From RGIG4140 sp045635565 (GTDB taxonomy: Bacteria; Pseudomonadota; Alphaproteobacteria; CAAHEQ01; UBA3637), in NCBI GenBank assembly GCA_045635565.1, contig JAZTVX010000044.1, forward strand, positions 1 to 64,000: a stretch of DNA of 64,000 bases, given 5' to 3'. Below are positions 9,082 through 18,083 of this stretch, one piece after another. The position numbers and the translations under genes are program-made. Position 1 is the stretch's first letter. Each line of letters begins with the position of its first letter. The notes under the pieces were generated by a model. That model saw only the letters and a program-made list of their open reading frames with translations, was not told the DNA's origin and ran no database searches.

Positions 9082-11142
9082 ATGGCATTTCAAATATTCG
9101 GTAAAGGTGGGAAAAACCATATATCTGATAAAAATGAAGTCGGAGATACACCTGTTTCATCAGACAGTACGTCTTACGTGTTGGATGTGAAACAGGTAAC
9201 CGTTCCGGAAGAAGGAGGTTTTAAGGAAGAAAAACTACCAGAAATTTCGAATTTACCTCCATTCCCTTCTTTTATGAATACCAATGATGCCACATCACCA
9301 ACGGTGACACAAGCATCTATTTCGGGAACAACTGAAACAGTCGATGATACTTCGACCAGCCCTCAACCGATGCCAAAAGAAACATTTAGTCCTCCAAAAG
9401 CACCTGATTTTATTGATGGGAATCAACCGAAACCGACATTGCCACCGTCCGAAACGGATAAGGCTATTGAAAAACGGGAAGAAGTTGCCAGTGCCGTTCA
9501 AGAGGCATTGTTAAAAAGTGGTAAGCAGGTTAAACAGACCATTTCCTATAATACGGATTATAATTCGCCAACATTTTTAAAAGAATTATTTGAAAACGGA
9601 AATGTTTGTGTAACGGCAGCCGGTGGGTCTTTACCGATTAAAGATGATACACGCCAGTTGTTGGCTTTATTTTCAAATGGCCGTTTTTTTGTTTGCGAAA
9701 CGTATAAATTTGACGGTAAAGTTCTAGGGTTTGAATATTTAGCCAAAAAACGGCGATTGCAAATCGGTAAACCGGAATATGTTCCGATGCCGACATTACG
9801 TGCCATTTATGAATATGCAGCCCAAAACGGTTATACGGTTGAAGTTGATAAAAATGAAGAACAGGAACAAGAACAGGCCCGTATGCAACGGGATTTTGTG
9901 ACGATTGTTTCCCGTGCTGCCGCTTTGCATGTTTCTGATATTCATATTGTTGTTGCTGATCATACAACTGTTATGTTCCGTGCTAATGGTTTAATGCAAA
10001 CGGAAATGGAATATAATAAAGAATGGGGGGAAAGTTTTGTTCGTGCTGCGTTTGCTTCGGCTGATATTTCCGATTCTAACTATGCCCAGAACGAGTATCA
10101 ATCTGCACAAAAGTTAGGTCGAACACCGTTACGTGGTTCTCATGGTAAGTTGGTTTTGCCCCGAAATCTTTTGGGTATTCGTTTGCAATTCAACCCGATT
10201 GCCTTTGGTACGAGATATGTTATTATGCGTATGTTGTACGCCGAAGATTCAAGTAGTGCTTCGACCGGTTTGGAATCGCTGGGCTTTTTGGAACGTGAAA
10301 TTGATTTCTTTTATCAATTGCGTGGGGCCCCGACAGGAATTACAATTATTTCCGGTCCAACGGGGTCTGGTAAATCGACGACGTTACAACGTAATATGAT
10401 TCAAATGTTGAAAGAACGCAATTATGAAATCAACTTAATTACGGTGGAAGACCCGCCTGAATATCCAATTCCGGGGGCAAGACAAATGCCTGTTACAAAT
10501 GCTTCCATTGAAGAAGCTAAAGAACGTGAATTTACAAAAGCATTGTCTGCGGCTTTGCGTTCAGACCCTGACAGTTTGATGATTGGGGAGGTTCGTACAT
10601 TATCAGCGGCGGATTTGGCTTTCCGTGGAGCGTTATCCGGTCACAACGTGTGGACAACATTGCACGCAAACAGTGCTCCGGCTATTTTGATGCGTTTGAA
10701 AGATTTGGGGGTAGAGGATTTTAAACTGCGTGACCCTGAAATTATCAAAGGTTTGTTAGCGCAACGGTTATTTAGAAAATTATGTCCACATTGTCGTATT
10801 CCGGCTTCACAACGTATTAACCTACCATCAGTCATGCGTTTACGTGAAGCGTTTGGTGACGTTGGTGTTGAAAGTTCTTATTTACGAGGTAAAGGCTGTA
10901 AATATTGTGATTTTAGAGGTGTTAAAGGTCGTTTGGCCGTTGCTGAAATTATTTTGCCTGACGCAACGTTCTTGGATTTATTGATGAAAGGTGAAACCAA
11001 AAAAGCGATTAACTATTGGATTAACGATTTAAATGGTATGACTTTGCGTGAGGTGGCGATATCTCACATGTTTAGAGGGTCTATTGATGTTGATGAAGTC
11101 GAACGCTGGACAGGTTTCTTAAATCAAATTGTTGTCGGTTAG
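9082..11142 (+). CDS. pilQ: PilQ-type pilus assembly ATPase (GspE/PilB family)
   Basis: The product is 686 residues. GGAGGGG at 9071-9077 is correctly spaced for ATG 9082; the GTG at 9064 would lie upstream of it. The first 130 residues are Pro/Thr/Ser-rich and likely disordered. An N-domain is followed by the ATPase core: Walker A GPTGSGKST (about 425-433), the Asp box near VEDPPEYP, Walker B SLMIGEVR (about 498) and the His box TLHANSA. A zinc-type pair is present (C568/C571 and C606/C609). This is the hexameric cytoplasmic motor that drives pilus extension in type IVb systems (PilQ in R64 naming, not the secretin PilQ of type IVa). It is longer than R64 PilQ because of the N-terminal tail. 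No separate retraction ATPase is visible. Confidence 0.95.
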   Translation: MAFQIFGKGGKNHISDKNEVGDTPVSSDSTSYVLDVKQVTVPEEGGFKEEKLPEISNLPPFPSFMNTNDATSPTVTQASISGTTETVDDTSTSPQPMPKETFSPPKAPDFIDGNQPKPTLPPSETDKAIEKREEVASAVQEALLKSGKQVKQTISYNTDYNSPTFLKELFENGNVCVTAAGGSLPIKDDTRQLLALFSNGRFFVCETYKFDGKVLGFEYLAKKRRLQIGKPEYVPMPTLRAIYEYAAQNGYTVEVDKNEEQEQEQARMQRDFVTIVSRAAALHVSDIHIVVADHTTVMFRANGLMQTEMEYNKEWGESFVRAAFASADISDSNYAQNEYQSAQKLGRTPLRGSHGKLVLPRNLLGIRLQFNPIAFGTRYVIMRMLYAEDSSSASTGLESLGFLEREIDFFYQLRGAPTGITIISGPTGSGKSTTLQRNMIQMLKERNYEINLITVEDPPEYPIPGARQMPVTNASIEEAKEREFTKALSAALRSDPDSLMIGEVRTLSAADLAFRGALSGHNVWTTLHANSAPAILMRLKDLGVEDFKLRDPEIIKGLLAQRLFRKLCPHCRIPASQRINLPSVMRLREAFGDVGVESSYLRGKGCKYCDFRGVKGRLAVAEIILPDATFLDLLMKGETKKAINYWINDLNGMTLREVAISHMFRGSIDVDEVERWTGFLNQIVVG

Positions 11143-11158
11143 AAAAGAGGAGTATTGA

Positions 11159-12292
11159 ATGGTTGATATGTCAAAGAAAAGTGCTGTATCGAAACGGTTG
11201 GATAAGCCAATCAATCCGGCAGATATGGCATTTGCGAAGTTTATGGTTAAGTTATATACTTCGGACAGATTGGCATTTTACTTTAAATTAAAAGCATTAT
11301 TGAAGAACCGATTTTCTTTGATGGATGCTTTGGAACGGATGTATCAAATTTATTCCAAAGATGGTAAAAAACCGACGGAGTCAATGGCTGTTGCCATTAC
11401 GGTTTGGATGAAACAGATACGAAACGGGGATACATTTTCGGTTGCATTGGATGGATGGGCTCCTCCAACGGAAATTTTAATGTTATCGGTTGGTGACGTT
11501 TCTAACCTTGAAATGGCTCTGGAAAACACGATTAAGGTCGTTGAAGGGGTTCGACGCATGAAAGAACCGGTTATTTCGGCTGTATCGTATCCGTTGTTCT
11601 TATTGTTTATGGTTGTTTTGTTGATTTATGGGGTTGGGGCATTCATGGTACCACCAATGATTAACGCTGTTCCGAATTTGATTTGGACGGGAACGGCTAA
11701 AACATTGGTTGATTTATCTAAATTTGTTCAAGAACACCCTTGGCCTCTTTTTTTAACGATGCCGATTATCGTTGTTTTGATTTTATTGACGTTCCCTCGT
11801 TGGAAATCCGAATCTCGGTCGGTCGCTGACAGATTTCCGCCATGGTCAATTTATCGTATTTTTATTGGTGTGGGTTGGTTGCTTTCATTATCAGCATTGG
11901 TTAATGCCGGTACACCGGTTTCCAAAGCCATGCGTTCACTACGTGCTTTTGCCAATCCATATTTATTATTCCGAATTGATAAAGCTTTGGCATACGTTAA
12001 CAACGGGGATAACTTAGGTGATTCATTGTATAAAACAAAATTGGGTTTCCCTGATGAAGAAGTTGTTGGTGATTTACGGATTTATTCTGAATTAGACAAC
12101 TTTCCGGAAGCCTTGGCACGTTTATCAGAAGATTGGCTGGAATCTTCCGTTAAAGATGTTGAAAAAAAAGCCAGTGTTTTGAACAGTTTTGCTATTTTAT
12201 TGATTGCCATTGTTGTTGCATGGGTGGTTATGGGTACATTTGATATGCAAGAACAAATGGTTAACGGCATGGGCTTAGGAGGCGGACGGTAA
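11159..12292 (+). CDS. pilR: PilR-type inner-membrane platform protein (GspF/PilC family)
   Basis: The product is 377 residues, with AGGAG 6 bases before the ATG. Two cytoplasmic helical T2SSF domains (about 30-140 and 230-340) alternate with three membrane segments: about 142-165 (LFLLFMVVLLIYGVGAFMVP), about 195-215 and about 345-365. This is the classic layout of GspF/PilC/PilR, the inner-membrane partner of the assembly ATPase. It is the last gene of the operon, 16 bases after pilQ. The pilS, pilT (lytic transglycosylase), pilU (prepilin peptidase) and pilV genes that follow in R64 are missing here, so these parts must be encoded elsewhere. Confidence 0.92.
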   Translation: MVDMSKKSAVSKRLDKPINPADMAFAKFMVKLYTSDRLAFYFKLKALLKNRFSLMDALERMYQIYSKDGKKPTESMAVAITVWMKQIRNGDTFSVALDGWAPPTEILMLSVGDVSNLEMALENTIKVVEGVRRMKEPVISAVSYPLFLLFMVVLLIYGVGAFMVPPMINAVPNLIWTGTAKTLVDLSKFVQEHPWPLFLTMPIIVVLILLTFPRWKSESRSVADRFPPWSIYRIFIGVGWLLSLSALVNAGTPVSKAMRSLRAFANPYLLFRIDKALAYVNNGDNLGDSLYKTKLGFPDEEVVGDLRIYSELDNFPEALARLSEDWLESSVKDVEKKASVLNSFAILLIAIVVAWVVMGTFDMQEQMVNGMGLGGGR

Positions 12293-12313
12293 AATCGGTT
12301 ACCGTTTCGTCTC

Positions 12314-12373
12314 AAAAAACTCTCTTTTAAGTCAGTCTTTTCTGCGTTGGGCTGTTTAGTGGAGAGTTTTTTT
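12314..12373 (+). terminator. Probable terminator of the pil operon
   Basis: An inverted repeat AAAAAACTCTC (12314-12324) and GAGAGTTTTTTT (12362-12373) encloses a 37-base loop and ends in seven T. The large loop makes it less certain than the others in the window. Confidence 0.5.
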
Positions 12374-12404
12374 ATTCCTATATTTTAGCCGTAACAGTTT
12401 ATAC

Positions 12405-12433
12405 TTGCCAGTTTTCTCTTTTCATTGTAAACT
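12405..12433 (+). promoter_or_regulatory. Promoter immediately before the YwqK-like gene
   Basis: TTGCCA (12405-12410), 17 bases, TAAACT (12428-12433). The ATG at 12440 is only 6 bases beyond the -10 box, so the transcript would begin at or next to the start codon (leaderless). Confidence 0.5.
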
Positions 12434-12439
12434 GAAAAT

Positions 12440-13111
12440 ATGACTGAAACGCAACAAAACATTTCTGATATACGGGTAACAGAAACGTATTATGATACGG
12501 CTCAGACTCGATTACATACAGTTTATTTTGAAAATGAATTGGGGTATGCACAAAAGTGGGTTTATTTTGAAGATGGCCAACTTTATATACTTGAAAATTA
12601 CAAAGATGGTCGTTTGGATGGGGAGAGATATGAATACTATCCGACAGGTGAATTGAAAGAATGTGCTGAATACATTGACGGTTTATTGGATGGACGTCTT
12701 CAAAAATTTGATATTCAAGGTCGCTTACGGGAGGAATGTGATTATTATCAAGGTCAAAAACATGGATGTGATATTTCATATTTTGCTAATCAAAGGATAC
12801 AAAGACTTTATTTATACACACATGGTCAACCGGACGGAACATGTACGGAAAAGTACGAAAACGGTCGTTTAAAGGAACAACATTTTTATCAAAAAGGCAT
12901 TCTACATCAGAAATCAGAATTTTTTAATGAACAAGGTGTGTTAGAACGTAAAATCCTTTATCATCAAGGGAATAAGTTGTATGAGGAATATCTTGGTGAC
13001 AAAGGTGAACGTATTGTACGTTTTTTTAAACCTTCCGGATTAGTTTCTGCATCATCAAAAGATAAAAAACAACCAATATTTCACAGACATAATCGTGAAA
13101 ATGATATGTAA
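12440..13111 (+). CDS. YwqK-like MORN-repeat protein
   Basis: The product is 223 residues, made almost entirely of tandem 20-25-residue units of the type Y-x-x-G-x-L-D-G-x-x-x-x-Y-x-x-x-G-x-L-K-E. Examples are YKDGRLDGERYEYYPTGELK and YENGRLKEQHFYQKGIL. These are the MORN-variant repeats of the YwqK family, which is annotated as a toxin-antitoxin component in some genomes but has no settled role here. There is no signal peptide or membrane segment, so it is probably cytoplasmic. No Shine-Dalgarno sequence precedes the ATG, and the promoter position suggests leaderless translation. No toxin candidate is adjacent: the next gene is a convergent lipoprotein. Repeat family sure; function unknown. 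Confidence 0.8.
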   Translation: MTETQQNISDIRVTETYYDTAQTRLHTVYFENELGYAQKWVYFEDGQLYILENYKDGRLDGERYEYYPTGELKECAEYIDGLLDGRLQKFDIQGRLREECDYYQGQKHGCDISYFANQRIQRLYLYTHGQPDGTCTEKYENGRLKEQHFYQKGILHQKSEFFNEQGVLERKILYHQGNKLYEEYLGDKGERIVRFFKPSGLVSASSKDKKQPIFHRHNRENDM

Positions 13112-13158
13112 TGGTGTATATCATGTGTTGATTGACAGATAAGTATAAATATCATATT

Positions 13159-13980
13159 TTACTTTTTTGATTTGAGAATACACTCACCGTTATTCCATTT
13201 TCTGTTTGAACATTTTAAACATTCTGTTTGGGAAGAATAATGATATTTTAGCACGTCATCGCAGGGAATACATCCCGAATTAGAAATAAACATATTTTTT
13301 TGTTTTTGACATGTTTGTTTTAACTCATCTGTTGGTGTTAAAATAATTGGATTATCTGAATAGATAAACTGATTCCATGGATTGACGATTGCCGGTAACG
13401 GTACAAGGGCAATTTGCCCTAAATCTATTGCTGTACCAATAAAAGGAGCAGATATGCCTTTTGTGGCAATTTCTGAAGCCAACTCATAATCGCCTTGTAT
13501 GAGTGCACCAGATGCTCCCATCAAGCCAGCAGGGAGACCTAAAATTCCGACAGTTGTCGCTTCCGGAACAGCTGATTGGACTAATAAATAAAATGCAGAA
13601 CAAGGTCCTTCGCTGCCTGTGGAACATGTAGCCCATTCATCTGATGTCATTACACTGTCTAATTTTAGATAGTAATCATAAAATCCTTTTGTTTTGATAA
13701 CTAATTCTTTATCAAAAAAAGAACGTTCTAATAATATACTGGTATTATTGGCTAAGTGTTCACAGTATTGAGATTTTGTATGTGTTGAATGATTATTGCA
13801 ATAGGTTTCATAAAACTGATTGTTCTCATCTACCAAATAATCAGATTTTCCCTTGATGTGTATGGAAGAATTACGACTAACCCCTCTTAAAAATATTCGT
13901 TGTTCATCATTTTCATAAAATCTCGGTTCTACACAACCCATGATACTCATCAACAATATAAGAGATAAAATATAACGCAC
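13159..13980 (-). CDS. Lipoprotein with C-terminal Cys module shared with the first gene
   Basis: The product is 273 residues. The frame opens with TTG at 13998, but GGAG lies 7 bases before the GTG at 13980, and that start gives a textbook lipoprotein signal, MRYILSLILLMSIMGC. The middle contains a Gly/Ala-rich stretch (TTVGILGLPAGLMGASGAL) that could be a membrane-active or buried helix. The last 45 residues carry GCIPCDD, then ECLKCSNRKWNNGEC, the same CxxC-spacer-CxxC-x-R-x-W pattern as the large Cys-rich protein at the window start. I know no named family. It probably sits at the outer membrane; a shared binding partner with the Cys-rich protein is inference. Confidence 0.75.
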   Translation of the reverse strand: MRYILSLILLMSIMGCVEPRFYENDEQRIFLRGVSRNSSIHIKGKSDYLVDENNQFYETYCNNHSTHTKSQYCEHLANNTSILLERSFFDKELVIKTKGFYDYYLKLDSVMTSDEWATCSTGSEGPCSAFYLLVQSAVPEATTVGILGLPAGLMGASGALIQGDYELASEIATKGISAPFIGTAIDLGQIALVPLPAIVNPWNQFIYSDNPIILTPTDELKQTCQKQKNMFISNSGCIPCDDVLKYHYSSQTECLKCSNRKWNNGECILKSKK

Positions 13981-14129
13981 GTTCTTTCTCCGATACAAAT
14001 AACATAATATTTTTAATTATATCACAGAAGACTTATTTAGGCAAGATACTTATGTTATCGGATGCTTTTTGAATTTTAAAAATATGATGAAACCAGACTG
14101 GTTCTCATGAACGTTACACATTCTGATTC

Positions 14130-14162
14130 AAAAAAAAACCTCCTGAAAAGAAGGTTTTTTTT
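14130..14162 (-). terminator. Terminator downstream of tRNA-Gln
   Basis: The A-rich/CCTCCT arm (14131-14144) pairs imperfectly with AGAAGG plus T run (14149-14162) around a GAAA loop. It lies 5 bases beyond the tRNA 3' end and is flanked by A and T runs, so it could work on both strands. Confidence 0.7.
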
Positions 14163-14167
14163 GTGTA

Positions 14168-14241
14168 TGGCTGGGATACCAGGACTCGAACCTAGACTGA
14201 CGGAATCAGAATCCGCTGTCCTACCATTAGACGATATCCCA
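14168..14241 (-). tRNA. tRNA-Gln (CTG anticodon)
   Basis: The minus strand reads TGGGATATCGTCTAATGG at the 5' end, anticodon loop TTCTGAT (anticodon CTG), T-arm GGTTCGAGTCC and acceptor GGTATCCCA with an encoded CCA. The acceptor stem pairs fully. The 74 bases include CCA. Confidence 0.95.
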
Positions 14242-14301
14242 AAATTTCCTCTATCATAATTCTTTTTTTTAAAAAATGCAAGATGTTTTTTTGAGAATAT
14301 G

Positions 14302-15375
14302 TTATTCAACGTATTCACGCAAAATACGTTGTGAGTGACCAATGTTGTTTAATACTTCGTATCCGATAGTACCTGCCGTACGGGCAAAATCATCAGCATC
14401 GTAAAAATCACTGATAATTGTCATGAAATCTGTTTGTTCCAGTACCCCGTCAGGTATGTTTGTGACATCACAGGTAATGTTGTCCATTGAAACACGTCCG
14501 ACAATCGGAGCAACAAAAATTTGCCCGTCTTTTTCAATGTGTAAAATACCTTTTGGACTAAAACTACGAAAAATGCCATCGGCATAACCAATTGAAACTG
14601 TGGCTACTTTTGTCGGTTGTGTCGTCGTATATGTCGCCCCGTAACCGATTGTTTTATCAACAGGTACCGTTTTTATTTGTAAAATAGGGGCTGTCAATTG
14701 CAGACAGTTTTTAACCTGTTTGGCACGATGTGGTGCTGTATTTAAACCATATAAAGCGGCCCCTAAACGAACCATATCAAAATGAAAGTCGTTTCCTAAA
14801 AAAAGACCATCCGAAGCACTTAATGAAAATGGTGTGTTTTTAAAAAGAGATTGAAATTTTTGAAAATTGGTTAATTGTACTTGATTTAATGGGTGTTTGA
14901 TATCATCGGCGCAAGATAAATGCGATAGTATTAACGAAAAAGATAAGTGGCGTAATGCAAAAACATCTTCATATATTATACCTAAACGATTTAATCCTGT
15001 TTCAACCTGTAACGCCGGTTTAAGTCGATTGACAGGTCGTTTAAACCATTCATAAACGCTTTGTGTTGTTGGTAATACGGGTGTTAATTGATATTGTTTA
15101 AATTCAGTTTCATCTTCCTGACCGTATCCTTGTAAAGTGAATATTCTTGATTTGCCGACAACCGGACGAAGTTGAGCCCCTTCCCACCCATGAGCTACAA
15201 AAAACGTACGACAACCGGCCTGATACAGAACCTTACCAATGGGTTGGATACCTAACCCATACGCATTGTTTTTGAGAACACATGCTGCTTTCGCTGGTTG
15301 GACAAACTCTTTCAGAGTTAAATAGTTTTCCTGTATTGTTTTAAGGTTGATTTGTAATCGGGGTCTGGTGAACAT
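14302..15375 (-). CDS. alr: Alanine racemase
   Basis: The product is 357 residues, close to the usual family length. It interconverts L- and D-alanine with PLP for peptidoglycan synthesis. The PLP lysine is K35 in VLKNNAYGLG (the family usually reads KANAYGHG, so this copy is slightly unusual). Y245 in IGYGATYTT is the second catalytic base. VETGLNRLG and VRLGAALYG are further family motifs. AGGAG lies 5 bases before the ATG. The gene follows rmuC in the same direction after 8 bases and precedes tRNA-Gln. Confidence 0.95.
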   Translation of the reverse strand: MFTRPRLQINLKTIQENYLTLKEFVQPAKAACVLKNNAYGLGIQPIGKVLYQAGCRTFFVAHGWEGAQLRPVVGKSRIFTLQGYGQEDETEFKQYQLTPVLPTTQSVYEWFKRPVNRLKPALQVETGLNRLGIIYEDVFALRHLSFSLILSHLSCADDIKHPLNQVQLTNFQKFQSLFKNTPFSLSASDGLFLGNDFHFDMVRLGAALYGLNTAPHRAKQVKNCLQLTAPILQIKTVPVDKTIGYGATYTTTQPTKVATVSIGYADGIFRSFSPKGILHIEKDGQIFVAPIVGRVSMDNITCDVTNIPDGVLEQTDFMTIISDFYDADDFARTAGTIGYEVLNNIGHSQRILREYVE

Positions 15376-15383
15376 GTCTTCTC

Positions 15384-16634
15384 CTAAACGGCTTCTTCTT
15401 CAATGTCTTCGTCACTATTGTTAGCAATTATTTGATGGGGCAATGTTTTCATATTAAGTGAATCGGATTCATCAGTTAATGTCCCGTCAACATTTTTGAG
15501 TTTGCGATTAACGGCCCGTGTGCGTGTTTGGGCTTCATCCAATGTTTTTTGAGCGGCTTCAATGTTGCGTTTAACTTTTTCAACCCATGTGGCATATTTT
15601 TCAAATTCAACTTTGGCTTCATTAAGCGTTTTCCATACTTCTCCCGATCGTTTTTGGATGGCTAGTGTTTTAAATCCCATTTGCAGCGAATTTAAAAAGG
15701 CCCCCAATGTACTGGGACCGGCAATTGAAATACGATATTTATTTTGTATTTCAGCGGCTAATCCTGAACGACGCATAATTTCAGCATATAATCCTTCTGT
15801 CGGTAAAAACATGATGGCAAAATCCGTCGTATGAGGTGGATAAATATATTTATCTGCGATTCGTTTGGCTTCCAGCTTAATACATTTTTCTAATTCAGCA
15901 GAGGCATTTTCAATGGCTGATAAATCACCCTTTTCGGAAGCCGTCATCAGCCGTTCATACCCTTCAATCGGAAATTTTGAATCAATGGGAATCAATACGT
16001 CTCCATCAGGTAATTTGACGGCATATTCCACAACTTCTGCCGTATTTGGTTTGATATGTGCATTTTTAATAAATTGTTCACAGGATAACATTTGTTCTAA
16101 TAAAGCACCTAATTGTACTTCACCCCATGTACCACGAGCCTTGACATTTGTTAATACTCGTTTTAATCCACCGACATCGGAAGCCAGTGTTTGCATTTCA
16201 CCTAACCCTTGATGAACTTTTTCAAGGCGTTCGGAAACCAATGAAAAAGATTCACCAATTCTTTTTTCTAATGTGGTATGTAGTTTTTCTTGAACCGTTT
16301 CACGCATTTGATCAAGTTTGATTGTATTTTCGGCACGCATTTTATCCATTCTTTCTTCAACAGCCGTACGCATATGTGACAAATTTTGTATGTTTTCATT
16401 TCGCATGAAATCAATTCTGGTTTCAACTGTTTGACGAATGGAATCATTAAATTGTATCAATGATTGGCTTAATTCCCGTCGTAAATTCATGGCGTCTTCC
16501 CGACAGATGCGTTCCAAGCGTTCTAATTCGGCACTCATCATGTTCGTATTTGACGATGTCATAAGACGAACGACAATAATCAATAAAAACAATGCAATAA
16601 CACCTAAACAAGCAATAACGATTTGTGTTTCCAT
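15384..16634 (-). CDS. rmuC: RmuC-family protein
   Basis: The product is 416 residues. An N-terminal membrane anchor (about 5-25, IVIACLGVIALFLLIIVVRL) is followed by a long coiled coil with repeated MRxENxxxLxxMR units (about 70-125), then the RmuC core with GTWGEVQLGALLEQML and DSKFPIEGYERL. RmuC limits certain rearrangements at inverted repeats in E. coli and has a restriction-nuclease-like fold. The acidic tail EDIEEEAV is not distinctive. It probably forms an operon with alr. Confidence 0.93.
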   Translation of the reverse strand: METQIVIACLGVIALFLLIIVVRLMTSSNTNMMSAELERLERICREDAMNLRRELSQSLIQFNDSIRQTVETRIDFMRNENIQNLSHMRTAVEERMDKMRAENTIKLDQMRETVQEKLHTTLEKRIGESFSLVSERLEKVHQGLGEMQTLASDVGGLKRVLTNVKARGTWGEVQLGALLEQMLSCEQFIKNAHIKPNTAEVVEYAVKLPDGDVLIPIDSKFPIEGYERLMTASEKGDLSAIENASAELEKCIKLEAKRIADKYIYPPHTTDFAIMFLPTEGLYAEIMRRSGLAAEIQNKYRISIAGPSTLGAFLNSLQMGFKTLAIQKRSGEVWKTLNEAKVEFEKYATWVEKVKRNIEAAQKTLDEAQTRTRAVNRKLKNVDGTLTDESDSLNMKTLPHQIIANNSDEDIEEEAV

Positions 16635-16644
16635 AAAAATTCCT

Positions 16645-16673
16645 TTGCAAAAAGAGTTTGTTTTTCGTATAGT
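16645..16673 (+). promoter_or_regulatory. Promoter of the DUF3108-like gene
   Basis: TTGCAA (16645-16650), 17 bases, TATAGT (16668-16673), followed by AAAGGA and an ATG at 16693. It is divergent from rmuC. Confidence 0.6.
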
Positions 16674-16692
16674 GTAGCAAAGGAAAACAAAA

Positions 16693-17391
16693 ATGAAAAT
16701 ATTTTTTTATCTCTTTATCTTCTTTTTTTCATGTCACGTGCATGGTGTTTCACTAAACAGTCATTATGAAGCCCATGGTATGAATATGGTTTTATTGACG
16801 GCTGACATTCGTACCGTTTTAGATAAGAATACATATTTTATTGAGACGAAAGCAAAGTCAAAAGGACTTTTATCATTATTTATTCATCCGGAAACTATTT
16901 TTCAAACACAAGGGAAATTTTTTAAATCGGGTTTGAAAGTGACTGATTCTGTGATGAAAATTAAATCAGGTAAAGAAGTAGAAGTTGTTCGTCAGAATTT
17001 TGACAAAAAGCCGACTTATGTGGATTATCAATCTATTTTAATTCATTTAATGAATACGACTTCAAAATCGAATCAAACACTGTTCGTTTCTGACGGTAAA
17101 AGAGATATGCAAGTTGATATAACGTATCAAGGTATTCATTCTTTAGAACGAATTCATTCGGAATTATCCGGAGAAGCAGATGCTTATTCTGTTCGGATTC
17201 GGATTTTGAATGGTAAGAAAAAAGGATGGTTTTTTAAACGTATGCAGGAAGAAAAAGAATCACCGTTATGGCTTTATATGAAAAAAAATAAAGATACCGA
17301 TAAAAATGAATTAGTTTTAAGTACATTTGATACAGGTGTTTTGGGTCGGTTATATATAATACGAAAGGAAACAAATCATGCGAAAAATTAA
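16693..17391 (+). CDS. Periplasmic DUF3108-like protein
   Basis: The product is 232 residues with a signal peptide ending CHVHGVS. The rest is beta-rich: YEAHGMNMVLLTADIRTVLD, then FFKSGLKVTDSVMKIKSGK, with a Y-D-like loop (KPTYVDYQSILIHLM). This is the pattern of the DUF3108 family, which includes periplasmic proteins near cell-envelope genes. AAGGA lies 8 bases before the ATG. It overlaps the next gene, an HEXXH membrane protein, by 14 bases, so the two are probably translated together. Family call moderate; function unknown. Confidence 0.75.
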   Translation: MKIFFYLFIFFFSCHVHGVSLNSHYEAHGMNMVLLTADIRTVLDKNTYFIETKAKSKGLLSLFIHPETIFQTQGKFFKSGLKVTDSVMKIKSGKEVEVVRQNFDKKPTYVDYQSILIHLMNTTSKSNQTLFVSDGKRDMQVDITYQGIHSLERIHSELSGEADAYSVRIRILNGKKKGWFFKRMQEEKESPLWLYMKKNKDTDKNELVLSTFDTGVLGRLYIIRKETNHAKN

Positions 17392-18055
17392 CAAGTATAT
17401 CAATCGGTTTTTAAACATGATAAAATGGCCTGTCGGTATTTTAATGTTGATATTGTTAGTACCTGCTTTTCAGGCAGATTTTTATTTGATGAGTAAAGGA
17501 ACGGATAAAGAAATACTTCTTGAATTTTTCTTACCATTTGCAGTAACTGTTCTTTTTTTTCTGATTATGCCTTCCTTATCAGGTTCTTTTTTTACCATTG
17601 CCGAACATGAATTAACACACATGTTGTTTGCTGTTGCAACTTTTCACAAACCGAAAGGGTTAGATGTTGAGCAGGGCAGTGGTGGTTCGTTTTCATTTTT
17701 AGGAGAAGGAAACTGGTTAATTGCGTTGGCACCGTATTTTTTTCCGACATTTACATTTATTCTCATGATTGGGATGAGTATTTATCAGTCCATATATAAT
17801 ACATTACCAGATTTTTATTTGATTTTATTCGGTATATTTATTGGGTATCATTTTATTGTGACGATGTTTGAAATTCACCCTAAACAAACGGATTTTATTG
17901 TAGCCGGTCCGTTTTTTACTATTTGTTTTTTACCGGGGATAAATTTGTTGATATATGGTATGTTATTTGCTTATTTATTAAAAGGTTGGATTGGTATTCC
18001 GATGTATTGGCATTTGTTGTTTCAACGGATAGGTCTGTTGTTAAATTTATCATAA
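17378..18055 (+). CDS. Membrane protein with HEXXH motif, possible M50-type metallopeptidase
   Basis: The product is 225 residues with about five membrane segments (about 15-35, 48-68, 110-135, 140-165, 180-205). An HELTH motif at H77-E78-x-x-H81 lies at the end of the second segment, preceded by TIAEHELTHMLFAVATF and followed by a GGSFSFLGEGNWL loop. This recalls the M50B group of intramembrane or membrane metallopeptidases, in which HEXXH is at a membrane helix. The third zinc ligand, usually in an N-x-x-P-x-x-x-L-D-type motif, is not obvious, so activity is uncertain. It is coupled to the DUF3108-like gene before it and has its own terminator. Confidence 0.7.
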   Translation: MRKINKYINRFLNMIKWPVGILMLILLVPAFQADFYLMSKGTDKEILLEFFLPFAVTVLFFLIMPSLSGSFFTIAEHELTHMLFAVATFHKPKGLDVEQGSGGSFSFLGEGNWLIALAPYFFPTFTFILMIGMSIYQSIYNTLPDFYLILFGIFIGYHFIVTMFEIHPKQTDFIVAGPFFTICFLPGINLLIYGMLFAYLLKGWIGIPMYWHLLFQRIGLLLNLS

Positions 18056-18083
18056 ATCATTTTTTCGAATATGGTATGCTGAT

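Noticed and set aside
12440..13111. Toxin-antitoxin pair with the YwqK-like gene as antitoxin
   Set aside because: The neighbouring gene is a convergent lipoprotein and not a toxin candidate, so only the repeat family is claimed.
14076..14342. Minus-strand frame of 88 codons
   Set aside because: It covers the tRNA-Gln gene and the end of alr.
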